DNA of 64,000 bases from Planctellipticum sp942493135. Its GTDB lineage: Bacteria; Planctomycetota; Planctomycetia; Planctomycetales; Planctomycetaceae. Shown here in pieces: positions 16,397 to 24,338 of this stretch. Within the stretch, counting starts at the first letter, position 1. The number at the start of each line of letters is the position of its first letter. The position numbers and the translations under genes are program-made. The DNA lies in assembly GCA_942493135.1 (NCBI GenBank), contig OW818684.1, forward strand, positions 1,364,001-1,428,000. The letters are read 5' to 3'. The notes beneath the pieces were generated by a model. It had not been told where the DNA came from, did not search any database, and saw only the letters and a program-made list of their open reading frames with translations.

Positions 16397-17293
16397 ATGC
16401 CGATTCGGATTGCATTTGTGCTGTCTGCGATTCTGTTCTCGTGTCATGTTCGGGGCGCTGATTCTCCGTTCGCGCCGCCGAGAGCCGTTCTCGATCCGCC
16501 GGATGTTGAGCCGACTCACGAGCTGAGCGTGGCGGAAATTCTCCAGCGGTGGAAAGCGAAGTCCACGAGCGGCAGACAGCCCGGAAGCCTGGCGTTTCGT
16601 CGCGTGCGCAGGGATCTGGTGTTGAAGACGGAGAAGGCGTCGCTCTGCCGGCTCGACTGGGATGGTCGCGGGAGCTGGCAGATCTCGTCGACACCGCTGC
16701 CGAAGGTTGCTGCGCCGATTCCAGCCGATCATTCCGAGGTGTGGGGATTGTCGCCGAACAGCGTAATCTCTGTGAACCTGGACGCGGATCAGTTCGAATC
16801 GTACGCCTTGCCGGCCGGCGCGATTCCAAGAGGACCGGATGCCAATTGGTGGGAGGGATTCTCCGGTTTTGTCTATCAAAGACTCGTTGAGACGCCGACC
16901 CAGTTGGCTGGGCCAGGTTGGCCGGGAGTTCCCAATGGCTGGGAAGAGCGCTGGGATTGGACTGTCATGAAGCAGGACGCCGCGCAAATCATTCTGCGTG
17001 CCAGACCGATCCCGTCAAACGAAACCGCATGGGTCAGCGAAGTACGGTGGGTCATCGAACGACCGGCATGGAAGACATGGGGCCTGCGAGTTGTGGACGC
17101 GTCGGGGAATCAGATTACGACGTGGTTTCGCGCCGATCAATTCGCACCGCCCGGAGCCGTGTTCCCGCTGCTCACCACCGAACGCCTCGAAGCCGCGGGA
17201 CTTCGGAATCTCTCGTTGCCGGCGGAGGAACAGGAGATTCAATCAAAACGACCCGCGGATGCGCTCGCGCCGCGGAATCGGCTGGTGTGGTAG
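16397..17293 (+). CDS. Exported hypothetical protein, 298 residues
   Basis: MPIRIAFVLSAILFSCHVRGA is a signal peptide, and AAGGAG lies nine bases before the ATG. The mature protein has LSVAEILQRWKAKS, FRRVRRDLVLK, then a beta-rich part (WGLSPNSVISVNLDADQFESYALP; WSEEVRW-like and WGLRVVDASGNQITTWF strands). A similar layout, with an N-terminal helix of the type 'ILQRW', appears in planctomycete exported proteins with a LolA-like fold. I cannot name a function. Its stop TAG is part of REP copy A2. Confidence 0.7.
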   Translation: MPIRIAFVLSAILFSCHVRGADSPFAPPRAVLDPPDVEPTHELSVAEILQRWKAKSTSGRQPGSLAFRRVRRDLVLKTEKASLCRLDWDGRGSWQISSTPLPKVAAPIPADHSEVWGLSPNSVISVNLDADQFESYALPAGAIPRGPDANWWEGFSGFVYQRLVETPTQLAGPGWPGVPNGWEERWDWTVMKQDAAQIILRARPIPSNETAWVSEVRWVIERPAWKTWGLRVVDASGNQITTWFRADQFAPPGAVFPLLTTERLEAAGLRNLSLPAEEQEIQSKRPADALAPRNRLVW

Positions 17294-17318
17294 GGCAGGC
17301 TCCCGCCTGCCGAAATGT
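17290..17318 (+). repeat. REP family A, copy A2
   Basis: GTAG at 17290-17293 and the perfect 7-bp hairpin GGCAGGC-TCCC-GCCTGCC at 17294-17311, followed by GAAATGT. The stop codon of 16397-17293 is the TAG of the GTAG head. Confidence 0.93.
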
Positions 17319-17337
17319 GCTCTCGACGCCACAAACC

Positions 17338-17359
17338 GGCAGGCGGGAGCCTGCCCTAC
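17338..17359 (-). repeat. REP family A, copy A3 (inverted)
   Basis: The same GTAG-hairpin on the minus strand, 26 bases from A2, forming a face-to-face pair. Its TAG (17356-17358) is the stop codon of the transposase gene. Confidence 0.93.
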
Positions 17360-17919
17360 TCGCCGCACGAATCCTCGATCGATTGGAAGGACTGCAGCGG
17401 TTGATCGCCGCAGGCCCAGTTTCTGGGATAGACTCCGGCGCGGACCCAGCGATGAAAGCTGGAGTGTTTCCAATCGCCCGGACAGCGGACATATCCGTGT
17501 TTGACGGGATTGTAGTGGATGTAGTCGAAACGGATTTCGAAATCGTCTTCGTCTTCGACCGTATGTTCCCAGAAGCTGCGCTGCCAGACTCCCCGTCGGC
17601 GCTGTCTCCGCTGTCCGGCGGAAACGGGACGCTCGGTCCCTCCCTCAGCCAGCCAGCGTTTGGTGAACTGCAGCTTGATCCAGCTCCAGCGGGCCGAGTA
17701 ACGATCATCGCCGCGCGGCAGCGTCCAGATCGCGTGCAGGTGATCGGGGAGCAGGACGATCGCGTTGATCGTGAAGGGCCAGTCCGCCTGACACTCCCGC
17801 AGAACGCTCCCCAGCAACTGGCAGCTTCTCGCGTCTCCAAAGATCGGTCTTCGCCCGGCAGTGACGAGCGTGAAGAAGTACGTTCCTCCGGGAACATACG
17901 CGCGTCGGTAGTTGGGCAT
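17356..17919 (-). CDS. REP-associated tyrosine transposase (RAYT)
   Basis: A 187-residue, apparently intact member of the IS200-like Y1 transposase superfamily. It starts MPNYRRAYVPGGTYFFTLVT, the usual RAYT beginning. The metal-binding HxH is His60-Leu-His62 in LLPDHLHAIW. WQRSFWEHTVEDEDDF is the RAYT WxxxFWEH block. The candidate catalytic Tyr is Tyr133 in FDYIHYNPVKHGYV. RAYTs bind and nick GTAG-headed REP hairpins as single strands and are thought to spread them. Here the gene is bordered on both sides by inverted pairs of exactly such hairpins, so gene and repeats form a REPtron-like unit (17290-18148). RAYT genes are usually single copy and not insertion sequences. Confidence 0.95.
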   Translation of the reverse strand: MPNYRRAYVPGGTYFFTLVTAGRRPIFGDARSCQLLGSVLRECQADWPFTINAIVLLPDHLHAIWTLPRGDDRYSARWSWIKLQFTKRWLAEGGTERPVSAGQRRQRRRGVWQRSFWEHTVEDEDDFEIRFDYIHYNPVKHGYVRCPGDWKHSSFHRWVRAGVYPRNWACGDQPLQSFQSIEDSCGE

Positions 17920-18006
17920 GGTTGCACCCGCCCCACATATTTAGCGATGTCCGTTCATAACGATATTTCGAAAACCCACTCCATGCAAGACGCCGGCAGA
18001 TCCTGC

Positions 18007-18038
18007 GTAGGGCAGGCTCCCGCCTGCCGAAATGTGGC
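18007..18038 (+). repeat. REP family A, copy A4
   Basis: GTAG at 18007-18010 with hairpin GGCAGGC-TCCC-GCCTGCC and the GAAATGTG tail shared with A2. It is the first half of an inverted pair with A5, upstream of the transposase gene. Confidence 0.93.
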
Positions 18039-18126
18039 CGCCGACCAGCTTGAGGCCACGCCCGATGGAATTCTCGGTCTTGCGCACGAGTTCGATCGGG
18101 CACAAAACCGTAGGTTCGCACAAGGC

Positions 18127-18148
18127 GGCAGGCGGGAGCCTGCCCTAC
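18127..18148 (-). repeat. REP family A, copy A5 (inverted)
   Basis: A minus-strand copy of the same hairpin, closing the right-hand pair around the transposase unit. The 88-base spacer to A4 contains GAGGCCACGCCCGAT, a piece of repeat family B. Confidence 0.93.
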
Positions 18149-18162
18149 AAGAGAATTACCTG

Positions 18163-18191
18163 TTGACAGGACGATAGTTTACGCGTAAAGT
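18163..18191 (+). promoter_or_regulatory. marR promoter with overlapping palindromic operator
   Basis: A perfect -35 TTGACA (18163-18168) and a -10 TAAAGT (18186-18191) are 17 bases apart. The perfect palindrome TTTACGCGTAAA (18178-18189) spans the spacer end and the -10 box. This is where a MarR repressor would bind to shut off its own operon. The box begins 15 bases after REP copy A5. Confidence 0.85.
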
Positions 18192-18228
18192 AATTTCAGA
18201 CGACACGCAGCTTGCAGGAGATCGACCG

Positions 18229-18714
18229 ATGGCCGCCGGGAAATTGCAGCAGGAGCTGAAGAAACGGCAGCCGTTCGCCTCGCTGGCGCAGGAGGCTCTG
18301 CTGAATCTGTCCCGCACCACCGACCGCGTGCAGATTCAGTTCGACCGGCTGTTCCGGCAGCACGGGCTGACGCCGTCGCAGTACAACATTCTCCGCATCC
18401 TGCGGGGCGAAGGAAAACCGCTGCCGATTCTGGAGATCGCCTCGCGGACAGTCACCGTGGTCCCCGGTATTACCGGACTGATCGACCGGCTGGAACAGGC
18501 CGGGCATGTGCAACGCCGTCGGTGCACGGAGGACCGGCGGGTGGTCTACGTGGAACTGCAGCCGTCGGGCCTGGCGGCTTTGGAACTGCTCGATCCGCTG
18601 GTGGCCGGTCTCGAAGCCGAGCTGGCGCAGGGACTGAAGGCCGACGAGCTGCAGACTCTCAGTCGTCTGCTGGAGAAGCTGCGGGCCGGCTGGCCCTCCG
18701 ACGACTCAGCCTGA
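18229..18714 (+). CDS. MarR-family transcriptional regulator
   Basis: A 161-residue winged-helix regulator. The DNA-binding part reads LTPSQYNILRILRGEGKPLPILEIASRTVTVVPGITGLIDRLEQAGHVQRRRCTEDRRVVYVELQ, with the wing at CTEDRRVVY typical for MarR. Helices at both ends form the dimer interface. CAGGAG precedes the ATG. It heads an operon with a pirin and a DoxX protein, a frequent arrangement for repressors that sense quinones, phenolics or oxidants. A palindrome covers its promoter, so it probably represses itself. No Cys is positioned as an obvious redox sensor within the DNA-binding part. Confidence 0.93.
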   Translation: MAAGKLQQELKKRQPFASLAQEALLNLSRTTDRVQIQFDRLFRQHGLTPSQYNILRILRGEGKPLPILEIASRTVTVVPGITGLIDRLEQAGHVQRRRCTEDRRVVYVELQPSGLAALELLDPLVAGLEAELAQGLKADELQTLSRLLEKLRAGWPSDDSA

Positions 18715-18792
18715 ACGACAGTCTCTTTTTTTGCTCCGATACACGATACATCAACTATCGACGTGACAGTCACTTTTTGAAAGGCGCCTTTC

Positions 18793-19491
18793 ATGTTCCA
18801 ACTTCGCAAAGCGGCCGACCGGGGGCATCGCCAGCACGGCTGGCTCGACACCTGGCACTCCTTCTCCTTCGGCGATTACCACAATCCCGCGGCGATGGGC
18901 TTTCACACCCTCCGCGTCATCAACGACGACCGCGTCGCGCCGGGGGAAGGCTTCGGCATGCACGGCCACCGCGATATGGAGATCCTCACCTACGTCCTCG
19001 AAGGAGAGCTGGAGCACAAGGACAGCCTCGGGCACGGCGAAGTCCTCCGACCGGGCGAAGTCCAGCGGATGACCGCCGGGCGGGGCATCCGCCACAGCGA
19101 GTTCAACCCGTCGCCGACGACGCCGGTCCACCTCTACCAGATCTGGCTCCTGCCCCGCGAACCGGGGCTCGAACCGAGCTACGACCAGCGGCCGTTTCCC
19201 CGCGGCGAGCAGCAGGGGCGCTGGCGGCTGATCGCGTCTCCCGACGGGCGGGACGGCTCCCTGACCATCCAGCAGGACGCCCTGCTCTGGGCGACGAACC
19301 TGGCCCCGGGCGACGAAGTCGTCGCGGCGCTCGATCCGCAGCGGGCGGCCTGGCTGCAGGTGCTGCGGGGGACGGTGGCGGTCGGCGATCAGGAGCTGTC
19401 GGCCGGCGACGCGCTGGCGATCGAGAACGAGTCGGCCCTGCCGGTGCGGGCCAGCGAGGACGCGGAGCTGCTGCTGTTTGATCTGCCGTAA
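18793..19491 (+). CDS. Pirin-family protein (YhhW-like)
   Basis: A 232-residue bicupin. The metal ligands of the pirin/quercetinase family are in place: His57 and His59 in FGMHGHRDMEI, His101 and Glu103 in RGIRHSEFN. The start MFQLRKAADRGHRQHGWLDTWHSFSFGDY is characteristic. E. coli YhhW cleaves quercetin, and pirins may detoxify flavonoids or act as redox switches. It lies 78 bases after marR, with an AT-rich spacer that might hold a second promoter, and 58 bases before doxX. It is probably controlled by the MarR protein. Confidence 0.95.
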   Translation: MFQLRKAADRGHRQHGWLDTWHSFSFGDYHNPAAMGFHTLRVINDDRVAPGEGFGMHGHRDMEILTYVLEGELEHKDSLGHGEVLRPGEVQRMTAGRGIRHSEFNPSPTTPVHLYQIWLLPREPGLEPSYDQRPFPRGEQQGRWRLIASPDGRDGSLTIQQDALLWATNLAPGDEVVAALDPQRAAWLQVLRGTVAVGDQELSAGDALAIENESALPVRASEDAELLLFDLP

Positions 19492-19549
19492 CAAATCGCC
19501 CGGATGCGGGCGGAAACTCGAAAACTCTTTTTTTGATCAGGAACGAATC

Positions 19550-19984
19550 ATGTCGAATGCTGTGCAGGGTCTGTTGAGTGTGGGCGGCCGGGTGCTCCTG
19601 GCGGCGATCTTCTTCCTCAGCGCGGTCGGGAACAAAATTCCCAACTTCAACGCGATTGCGGGCTACATGGGCTCCGAAGGAGTCCCCGCGCCGCAGGTGA
19701 TGCTCGCCGGTGCGATTGTCTTCCTCATCGCGGGAAGTGCATCGCTGGTTCTCGGCCTCCGGCCGAAGATCGGGGCCGGGCTGCTGACGGTGTTTCTGGT
19801 CCTGGCGACCTACTACTTCCACGACTTCTGGAACATCCCGGCGGAGAACGCTCAGCAGATCCAGGAGCAGACGATTCAGTTCATGAAGAACTCGGCGCTG
19901 ATCGGCGCGATGCTGCTGGTGATGGCCAACGGCGTCGGCGCCTGGACGCTCGATGCCCTCCTCGCCCGGCAGAAGACCGTGTAG
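19550..19984 (+). CDS. DoxX-family membrane protein
   Basis: A 144-residue protein with four membrane helices: GGRVLLAAIFFLSAVGNKI, VMLAGAIVFLIAGSASLVLGL, GAGLLTVFLVLATYYFHDFW and SALIGAMLLVMANGVGAW. The motifs RVLLAAIFFLSAVGK/NK and YYFHDFW are typical of DoxX/SURF4-like proteins. Members work with oxidant- or quinone-responsive systems. It is the third gene of the MarR-pirin-DoxX operon. The ATG at 19550 is chosen because the residues before it lack a membrane pattern. Confidence 0.92.
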   Translation: MSNAVQGLLSVGGRVLLAAIFFLSAVGNKIPNFNAIAGYMGSEGVPAPQVMLAGAIVFLIAGSASLVLGLRPKIGAGLLTVFLVLATYYFHDFWNIPAENAQQIQEQTIQFMKNSALIGAMLLVMANGVGAWTLDALLARQKTV

Positions 19985-20010
19985 TGGTGCGATAACGGAG
20001 GACTCGCCGG

Positions 20011-20070
20011 GTGGCACGACCTGAGTCTTCGAAGGGCGCGGTCTTCAATGCGAGGCCACGCCCTTCGTGC
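20011..20070. repeat. Repeat family B, copy B1
   Basis: The stretch begins GGCACGACCTGAG, continues GAAGGGCGCGG and ends CCACGCCCTTCG, so it can fold on itself. A similar stretch occurs at 28080-28160, again close to a family A hairpin. Confidence 0.7.
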
Positions 20071-20087
20071 TTTGGACAGTCGATTCT

Positions 20088-20109
20088 GGCAGGCGGGAGC
20101 CTGCCCTAC
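20088..20109 (-). repeat. REP family A, copy A6
   Basis: A minus-strand GTAG-hairpin identical to the transposase-flanking copies. Its TAG (20106-20108) is the stop codon of the PQQ-like lipoprotein gene. Confidence 0.93.
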
Positions 20110-21419
20110 GGGTTGCCGATGCAGTAGAGCCATTCCTGACGCGGGCCTTGCGAATCATCCGCCACGCGCAGGAAGAGCTGGCCGCGGCTGACTGCGGGAC
20201 TGGCGAAACCTTCCGTGCCGAGCTGGTTCTCGGCGACCTGCTCGTACCATTCGGGGTTGGCACGGAACACCGTCGTCTTCCCCGACATGTCCGTCGTGAA
20301 AATGTTGCCGCCCGATTCGATCGGCGAGACTCGGAAATTGCCGCTGATCCGGTGCTTCCAGAGCTCTTTGCCTGACTCCGCGTCGTAGCAGCGGGCGATG
20401 CCGTCGTCGTTGACCATGTAGAGCTTCCGTTCGTAGACCAGCAGCGACGGCACGTACGACTTGACGTTTTCCTTCCAGGCGACGGAGCCGTCGGACTTGA
20501 CGGCGATCGTCTCCTGCTCGGGAAAACCGCCGCTGGCGATCACCAGGTCGCCGGCAATCACCGGCGACCCGACGCCGGCTTCGGCAGTCCCCGGCGTCGA
20601 CCAGAACCGGTCGCCGGTGAGCGGATCGAAGCTCTCGACGACGTTGCAGCCGCAGATCACGAGCTGGTCTCTGCCTCCCAGCGACACGACGCGCGGCGAG
20701 GCATAGCTCGACTTCGCCGGGCGCGACTTCCGCCAGACGATGTCTCCCGTGACGCGATTCAGCGCCGCCAGATAGCCCCCCTGCTGGTGATCGGCGGCCA
20801 GCAGCACGAGAGACCTGTAGAGGGTTGGTGACGCCGAGTAGCCGAACTTGGACGCGAAGCTGCCGACGTCTGTCTTCCACAGCTCTTTGCCGTCGAGGCC
20901 AAGCGCCACCGCCCGGATCTTGCGATCGTTGAGAAACAGCGCAAACAGCCGTTCGCCATCGCAGGCCAGCGTGCTCGTCGCCTGCGTGTTCTCTCCGTGC
21001 ACCGCGGTTTCGAAGTTTCCTTCGAACAGCGTCGTCTTCCAGAGCTGCTTCCCGTCGGCCCGGTCGAGGCAGACCACCGACTGCGTTTGAGCCTGCTCGT
21101 CGGCGGTCTCCAGATAGATCCGCTCGCCGACGACGATCGGCGACGAGTGCCCGCGGCCAGGAATTTTGACCTTCCAGACGACGTTCTCCGTATCGGTCCA
21201 GTGCGTCGGGACGGCGGGGCCGATGCCCACTCCATCCACGTTCGGGCCGCGCCACATCGGCCAGTCATCCGGTCCCGGCAGCCACTCGGCGGCTTCCGTG
21301 ACGAGCGACTCGGGCTTGGCGGAAATTTCCGTCGTCGCCGGGACCGGCGGACCGGAGGAACTCCCGCAACCGGCCAGCAGGAGTACGTTGAACCAGACAA
21401 TCATCGTCCAGGGACGCAT
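20106..21419 (-). CDS. PQQ-like beta-propeller lipoprotein
   Basis: A 437-residue exported protein. The N-terminus MRPWTMIVWFNVLLLAGCG contains a lipobox (LLAGC), so it is probably lipid-anchored. The mature part begins DDWPMWRGPNVDG, the common start of planctomycete PQQ-like proteins, and carries repeated propeller blades: VVCLDRADGKQLWKT, AVALGLDGKELWKTD, LAALNRVTGDIVWRK and RCYDAESGKELWKHR. It is related to BamB and PQQ dehydrogenases but shows no sign of enzyme residues. It is likely a scaffold or binding protein. AGGAAG stands before the ATG. Confidence 0.9.
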   Translation of the reverse strand: MRPWTMIVWFNVLLLAGCGSSSGPPVPATTEISAKPESLVTEAAEWLPGPDDWPMWRGPNVDGVGIGPAVPTHWTDTENVVWKVKIPGRGHSSPIVVGERIYLETADEQAQTQSVVCLDRADGKQLWKTTLFEGNFETAVHGENTQATSTLACDGERLFALFLNDRKIRAVALGLDGKELWKTDVGSFASKFGYSASPTLYRSLVLLAADHQQGGYLAALNRVTGDIVWRKSRPAKSSYASPRVVSLGGRDQLVICGCNVVESFDPLTGDRFWSTPGTAEAGVGSPVIAGDLVIASGGFPEQETIAVKSDGSVAWKENVKSYVPSLLVYERKLYMVNDDGIARCYDAESGKELWKHRISGNFRVSPIESGGNIFTTDMSGKTTVFRANPEWYEQVAENQLGTEGFASPAVSRGQLFLRVADDSQGPRQEWLYCIGNP

Positions 21420-21551
21420 GGAAAACTTCCTGCTGAAGGCCGCAATCGAGATCGCCACGGATCATCCGGCGACTGCAGCCATGATTCAACAATGCCCGTT
21501 GGGGCACAAGGCGAAGCGATGGTGATCGCAAACGTCATCGCTCAACGAACC

Positions 21552-21582
21552 GGCCCCGGTCCACACGAGGTCGACCGGGGCC
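21552..21582 (-). terminator. Hairpin downstream of the M56 protease gene
   Basis: A 9-bp perfect stem GGCCCCGGT / ACCGGGGCC with a 13-base loop, about 28 bases after the stop of the minus-strand gene ending at 21611. No clear T-run follows, so termination is inferred from position. Confidence 0.6.
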
Positions 21583-21610
21583 TTCAGTCCGTCACGTTTT
21601 GCGGACGAGG

Positions 21611-23905
21611 CTACTTGTCGTCGGTCTTCGCCGGCGCATCGGCCGAAGCCGGAGCGTCGCTGGCCGTGTCCGCAACCGGGGTCTCCGGAGCGGGGGCGGC
21701 TTCGAGCGGCTGATCGACGTTCACGACGGCAGCCTCAGGCGCCACGCGTTCGGGAGCGACGTCGGCACCTTTGCCCCCGTCTTCCTTCTCTCCCTCGGGA
21801 CGGCGCGGGCGATCACGAGGCGGGCCTTCACGGTCCGGACCGCGGCCTTCCGGGCGACCTTCACGAACGGCCGGCGGTGGGCCTTCTCGTCCGGGGCCGC
21901 GCCCTTCCGGGCGTCCTTCGGGACGACGCAGAAATTCCGGCTGATGCGGGCGGCCTGGGCCTTCGCCTTCGGGACGACCTTCGCGAACGGCCGGCGGCGG
22001 GCCGTCGGGACGATGGATCATCTGCGGCTGATGTGGGCGGCCCGGGCCTTCGCCGCGAGCGTGCGGCGGCTGGTCGCCGTGCGGACGCTCGCGGAGCTGA
22101 TGGACTTCGCGACGAAGCTCGCTGACTTCGTTCTTCAGATCGCGCACGACGTCCATGACTTCCGCCAGGACTTCGCGGGGAGGATGGAAGCCATCCCGTC
22201 CCGGTCCGCCAGGACCGCCGAACGGGCCGCGCGGCGGGCCGGCGTGCTCCATTCCTTCCCGGTGTTCCGGGGGATGTGGGCGGTCGGCCGGGCCACGGCC
22301 GGGGCCGCCCGGCATCTGGTCGCGGTGTTCGGCCATCCGCTGCTGCATCCGCTCCATCATTTCGCGAGGCGGGCCAAAGCCGTCACGACCAGGGCCGCCA
22401 AACGGACCGCGCGGCGGGCCGGCATGATCGCCATCCGAACGCCCTTCGCGAGGACGATCCCCATCGCCGCGGCCGGGGCCGTCCCGATGCTGCATCATGA
22501 TCTCGCGCATTTCCGCCTGATGTCGCTCCATCTTCTCCTGCAATTCCGGCGGCAGGCCGGGATGCTCGCGCCCTTCGGGGCCGCGTTCGGCCGACTCCCG
22601 ATGATGACGCTGCATCATCTCACGCATCTCGGCCATGTGATGCTGGATCTTCTCCCGCGCTTCCGGCGGCAGACCGCTCAGATCGGGACCGCCAGGCCGT
22701 CCTTCAGGCGGATGCGGACGATCTCCCGGACCGCGACCCGGACCTTCGGGGCGACGCTCGTGCGCCTCACGCAGTTCGCGGATCTCGCGCTCCTGCTGCT
22801 GAATGCGGTCGTGGGCGAGTTCGAGTTCCCGACGGAGCTCCCGCAGCTTGCGTTGCTCGGGACTTTCGTCATCGTCGTCGCGGGCTTCCTTGCGATCGTC
22901 GTCGCCAATCGCCGACGGGAGCCAGCCGGGACTCGCCATCCAGATGCCGGCGGGAACCAGCAAGGCAGCGACGCCTGCAGGCCACCAGCGGCCAGGCGAG
23001 GCCGACGTCGGCACTCCCAGGACGCGTTTGACGCGTTGCAGTAGATCCATGTGAGTGTCTCCCAGTGAGGCTGCAAACAACACGCCGGGCCGCGATATGC
23101 GGGACCGCGCGACGTACTCCAGAGCCTGGGCATACTGCAGCGGCTGCCCGATTCGGCTGACGGCCAGTTCATCGCAGATCAGTTCGCGTTCCAGGCGCAG
23201 ACGGCTCGACATCCACCAGATCGCGGGGTGATAGAAGAGACAGGCTTCGACGATCCGCTGCCCCGCGTTGATCCACAGGTCCCAGCGATACAGGTGCGCA
23301 AATTCATGGGCCAGGATCGAATCCAGCACCGCGGGCGGGATCGACAGCGCCCAGGCGGCGGGGAGGACCACGACCGGCCTCCACCACAACAGGGCCAGCG
23401 GTTCGCCCACGTGCGTGGACAGGGCGACCCGTGGTGCACGCGACCAGCCGAACAGGCCGGCCATCCGCCGGATGGAACTCTCCCAGCTCTCGGGAGCCGG
23501 CTTCAGGCCCCGATGCAGACTGACGACACCCCAGCCCCCCAGCAGCAGCCGCAAACTGCACAGCCCGACGCCGAACGTCCAGCCGACGACCAGGAATCGC
23601 TGCCACGTCCAGTCGGACGCGGGATTGGTCGCTTCAATGGCCGTCGCGGCGGCGAACTCGGCCAGCAGCCAGTCGTCCTGGGAGAGCTGCGCGGAGTCGA
23701 TCCGCAGATCGCGCCACACCAGCCACGCACCGGTGACCGGCACGCACAGCGTACAGGCCGCCAGGCCGACCAGCAGCAGTCCGTAGCGCTGTCGGGGGCT
23801 TTTCAGCAGGATCAGGCCGATGCCGGTCAGCGCCGCGATCAACGCCCCCTGCCAGAGAAAATGGAGCAGGGCTTCTGCAAACGGTCCGAGCCAGAGTTCG
23901 AACAT
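21611..23905 (-). CDS. M56-family (BlaR1-like) membrane metalloprotease with long Pro/Gly/Arg tail
   Basis: A 764-residue protein. Membrane helices fill most of residues 10-130, and the zinc site is His200-Glu201...His204 in ILAHEFAHLYRWD, with RLERELICDELAV (about 236-249) as the third-ligand region. A fourth helix lies at about 308-325 (WWPAGVAALLVPAGIWM). Instead of the penicillin-binding sensor of BlaR1, residues from about 340 form a charged coiled segment (RELRRELELAHDRIQQQEREIREL) and a very long low-complexity part rich in GPGRGPGDRPHPPE-type repeats. It follows the BlaI-like gene in a one-base overlap. It probably senses an extracytoplasmic signal and cleaves the repressor. Confidence 0.92.
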   Translation of the reverse strand: MFELWLGPFAEALLHFLWQGALIAALTGIGLILLKSPRQRYGLLLVGLAACTLCVPVTGAWLVWRDLRIDSAQLSQDDWLLAEFAAATAIEATNPASDWTWQRFLVVGWTFGVGLCSLRLLLGGWGVVSLHRGLKPAPESWESSIRRMAGLFGWSRAPRVALSTHVGEPLALLWWRPVVVLPAAWALSIPPAVLDSILAHEFAHLYRWDLWINAGQRIVEACLFYHPAIWWMSSRLRLERELICDELAVSRIGQPLQYAQALEYVARSRISRPGVLFAASLGDTHMDLLQRVKRVLGVPTSASPGRWWPAGVAALLVPAGIWMASPGWLPSAIGDDDRKEARDDDDESPEQRKLRELRRELELAHDRIQQQEREIRELREAHERRPEGPGRGPGDRPHPPEGRPGGPDLSGLPPEAREKIQHHMAEMREMMQRHHRESAERGPEGREHPGLPPELQEKMERHQAEMREIMMQHRDGPGRGDGDRPREGRSDGDHAGPPRGPFGGPGRDGFGPPREMMERMQQRMAEHRDQMPGGPGRGPADRPHPPEHREGMEHAGPPRGPFGGPGGPGRDGFHPPREVLAEVMDVVRDLKNEVSELRREVHQLRERPHGDQPPHARGEGPGRPHQPQMIHRPDGPPPAVREGRPEGEGPGRPHQPEFLRRPEGRPEGRGPGREGPPPAVREGRPEGRGPDREGPPRDRPRRPEGEKEDGGKGADVAPERVAPEAAVVNVDQPLEAAPAPETPVADTASDAPASADAPAKTDDK

Positions 23906-24303
23906 TATTGAGCCTCCTCGGGCCGCTCGAACCGGGCGAGGAGCTCACGGATGGCGTTCAATTCGTCTTCCGACGGCTGCGACTGCTCCAGCAGATGGGC
24001 CACCAAGGTGCTGGTGGCGCCTCCATAGACGCGCGACCAGAGATCGGTCGCCAGTTGCGTCTGGGTGACTTCGCGGGTGACTTCCGGGCGGTAGCGAAAC
24101 GCCCGGCCTTCGGGCTCGCGGGAAACGAGTCCTTTCTCGGCCATGACGTTCATCAGGCTCATGACGGACGTATATGCCCGCGACTTCTGATCGGCTTCTT
24201 CAACTTCCACCACCTCGCGAACGGTCAACGGACCGCGTTCCCAGAGGAGCTTGAGGATCTCCAGCTCCGAGGGGGTTGGATGGGGGGTTCGTGGACGTGC
24301 CAT
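23905..24303 (-). CDS. BlaI/MecI/CopY-family transcriptional repressor
   Basis: A 132-residue winged-helix repressor: TPSELEILKLLWERGPLTVREVVEVEE, SRAYTSVMSLMNVMAEKGLVSREPEGRAFRYRPEVTRE, then a C-terminal dimer part with QLATDLWSRVYGGATSTLVAHLLE. That is the complete BlaI layout and usual length. The start at 24303 is set by the domain. The gene overlaps the start of the M56 protease gene by one base (TAATG). Two palindromes with identical spacing lie 36-78 bases upstream. It should repress its own operon until the protease cuts it. Confidence 0.95.
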   Translation of the reverse strand: MARPRTPHPTPSELEILKLLWERGPLTVREVVEVEEADQKSRAYTSVMSLMNVMAEKGLVSREPEGRAFRYRPEVTREVTQTQLATDLWSRVYGGATSTLVAHLLEQSQPSEDELNAIRELLARFERPEEAQ

Positions 24304-24338
24304 ACGTGTGCTCCGGCAGATTCCGCAACATGGGCCAA

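Noticed and set aside
17290..18148. A classical insertion sequence
   Set aside because: No direct target duplication or IS-type terminal repeats are visible. The gene belongs to the RAYT branch, which is usually stationary.
21850..22780. Tandem-repeat or CRISPR-like appearance of repeated 'gggcggccgggcc' DNA
   Set aside because: The repeats are codon-level low complexity inside the M56 protease gene. They have no regular spacer length.
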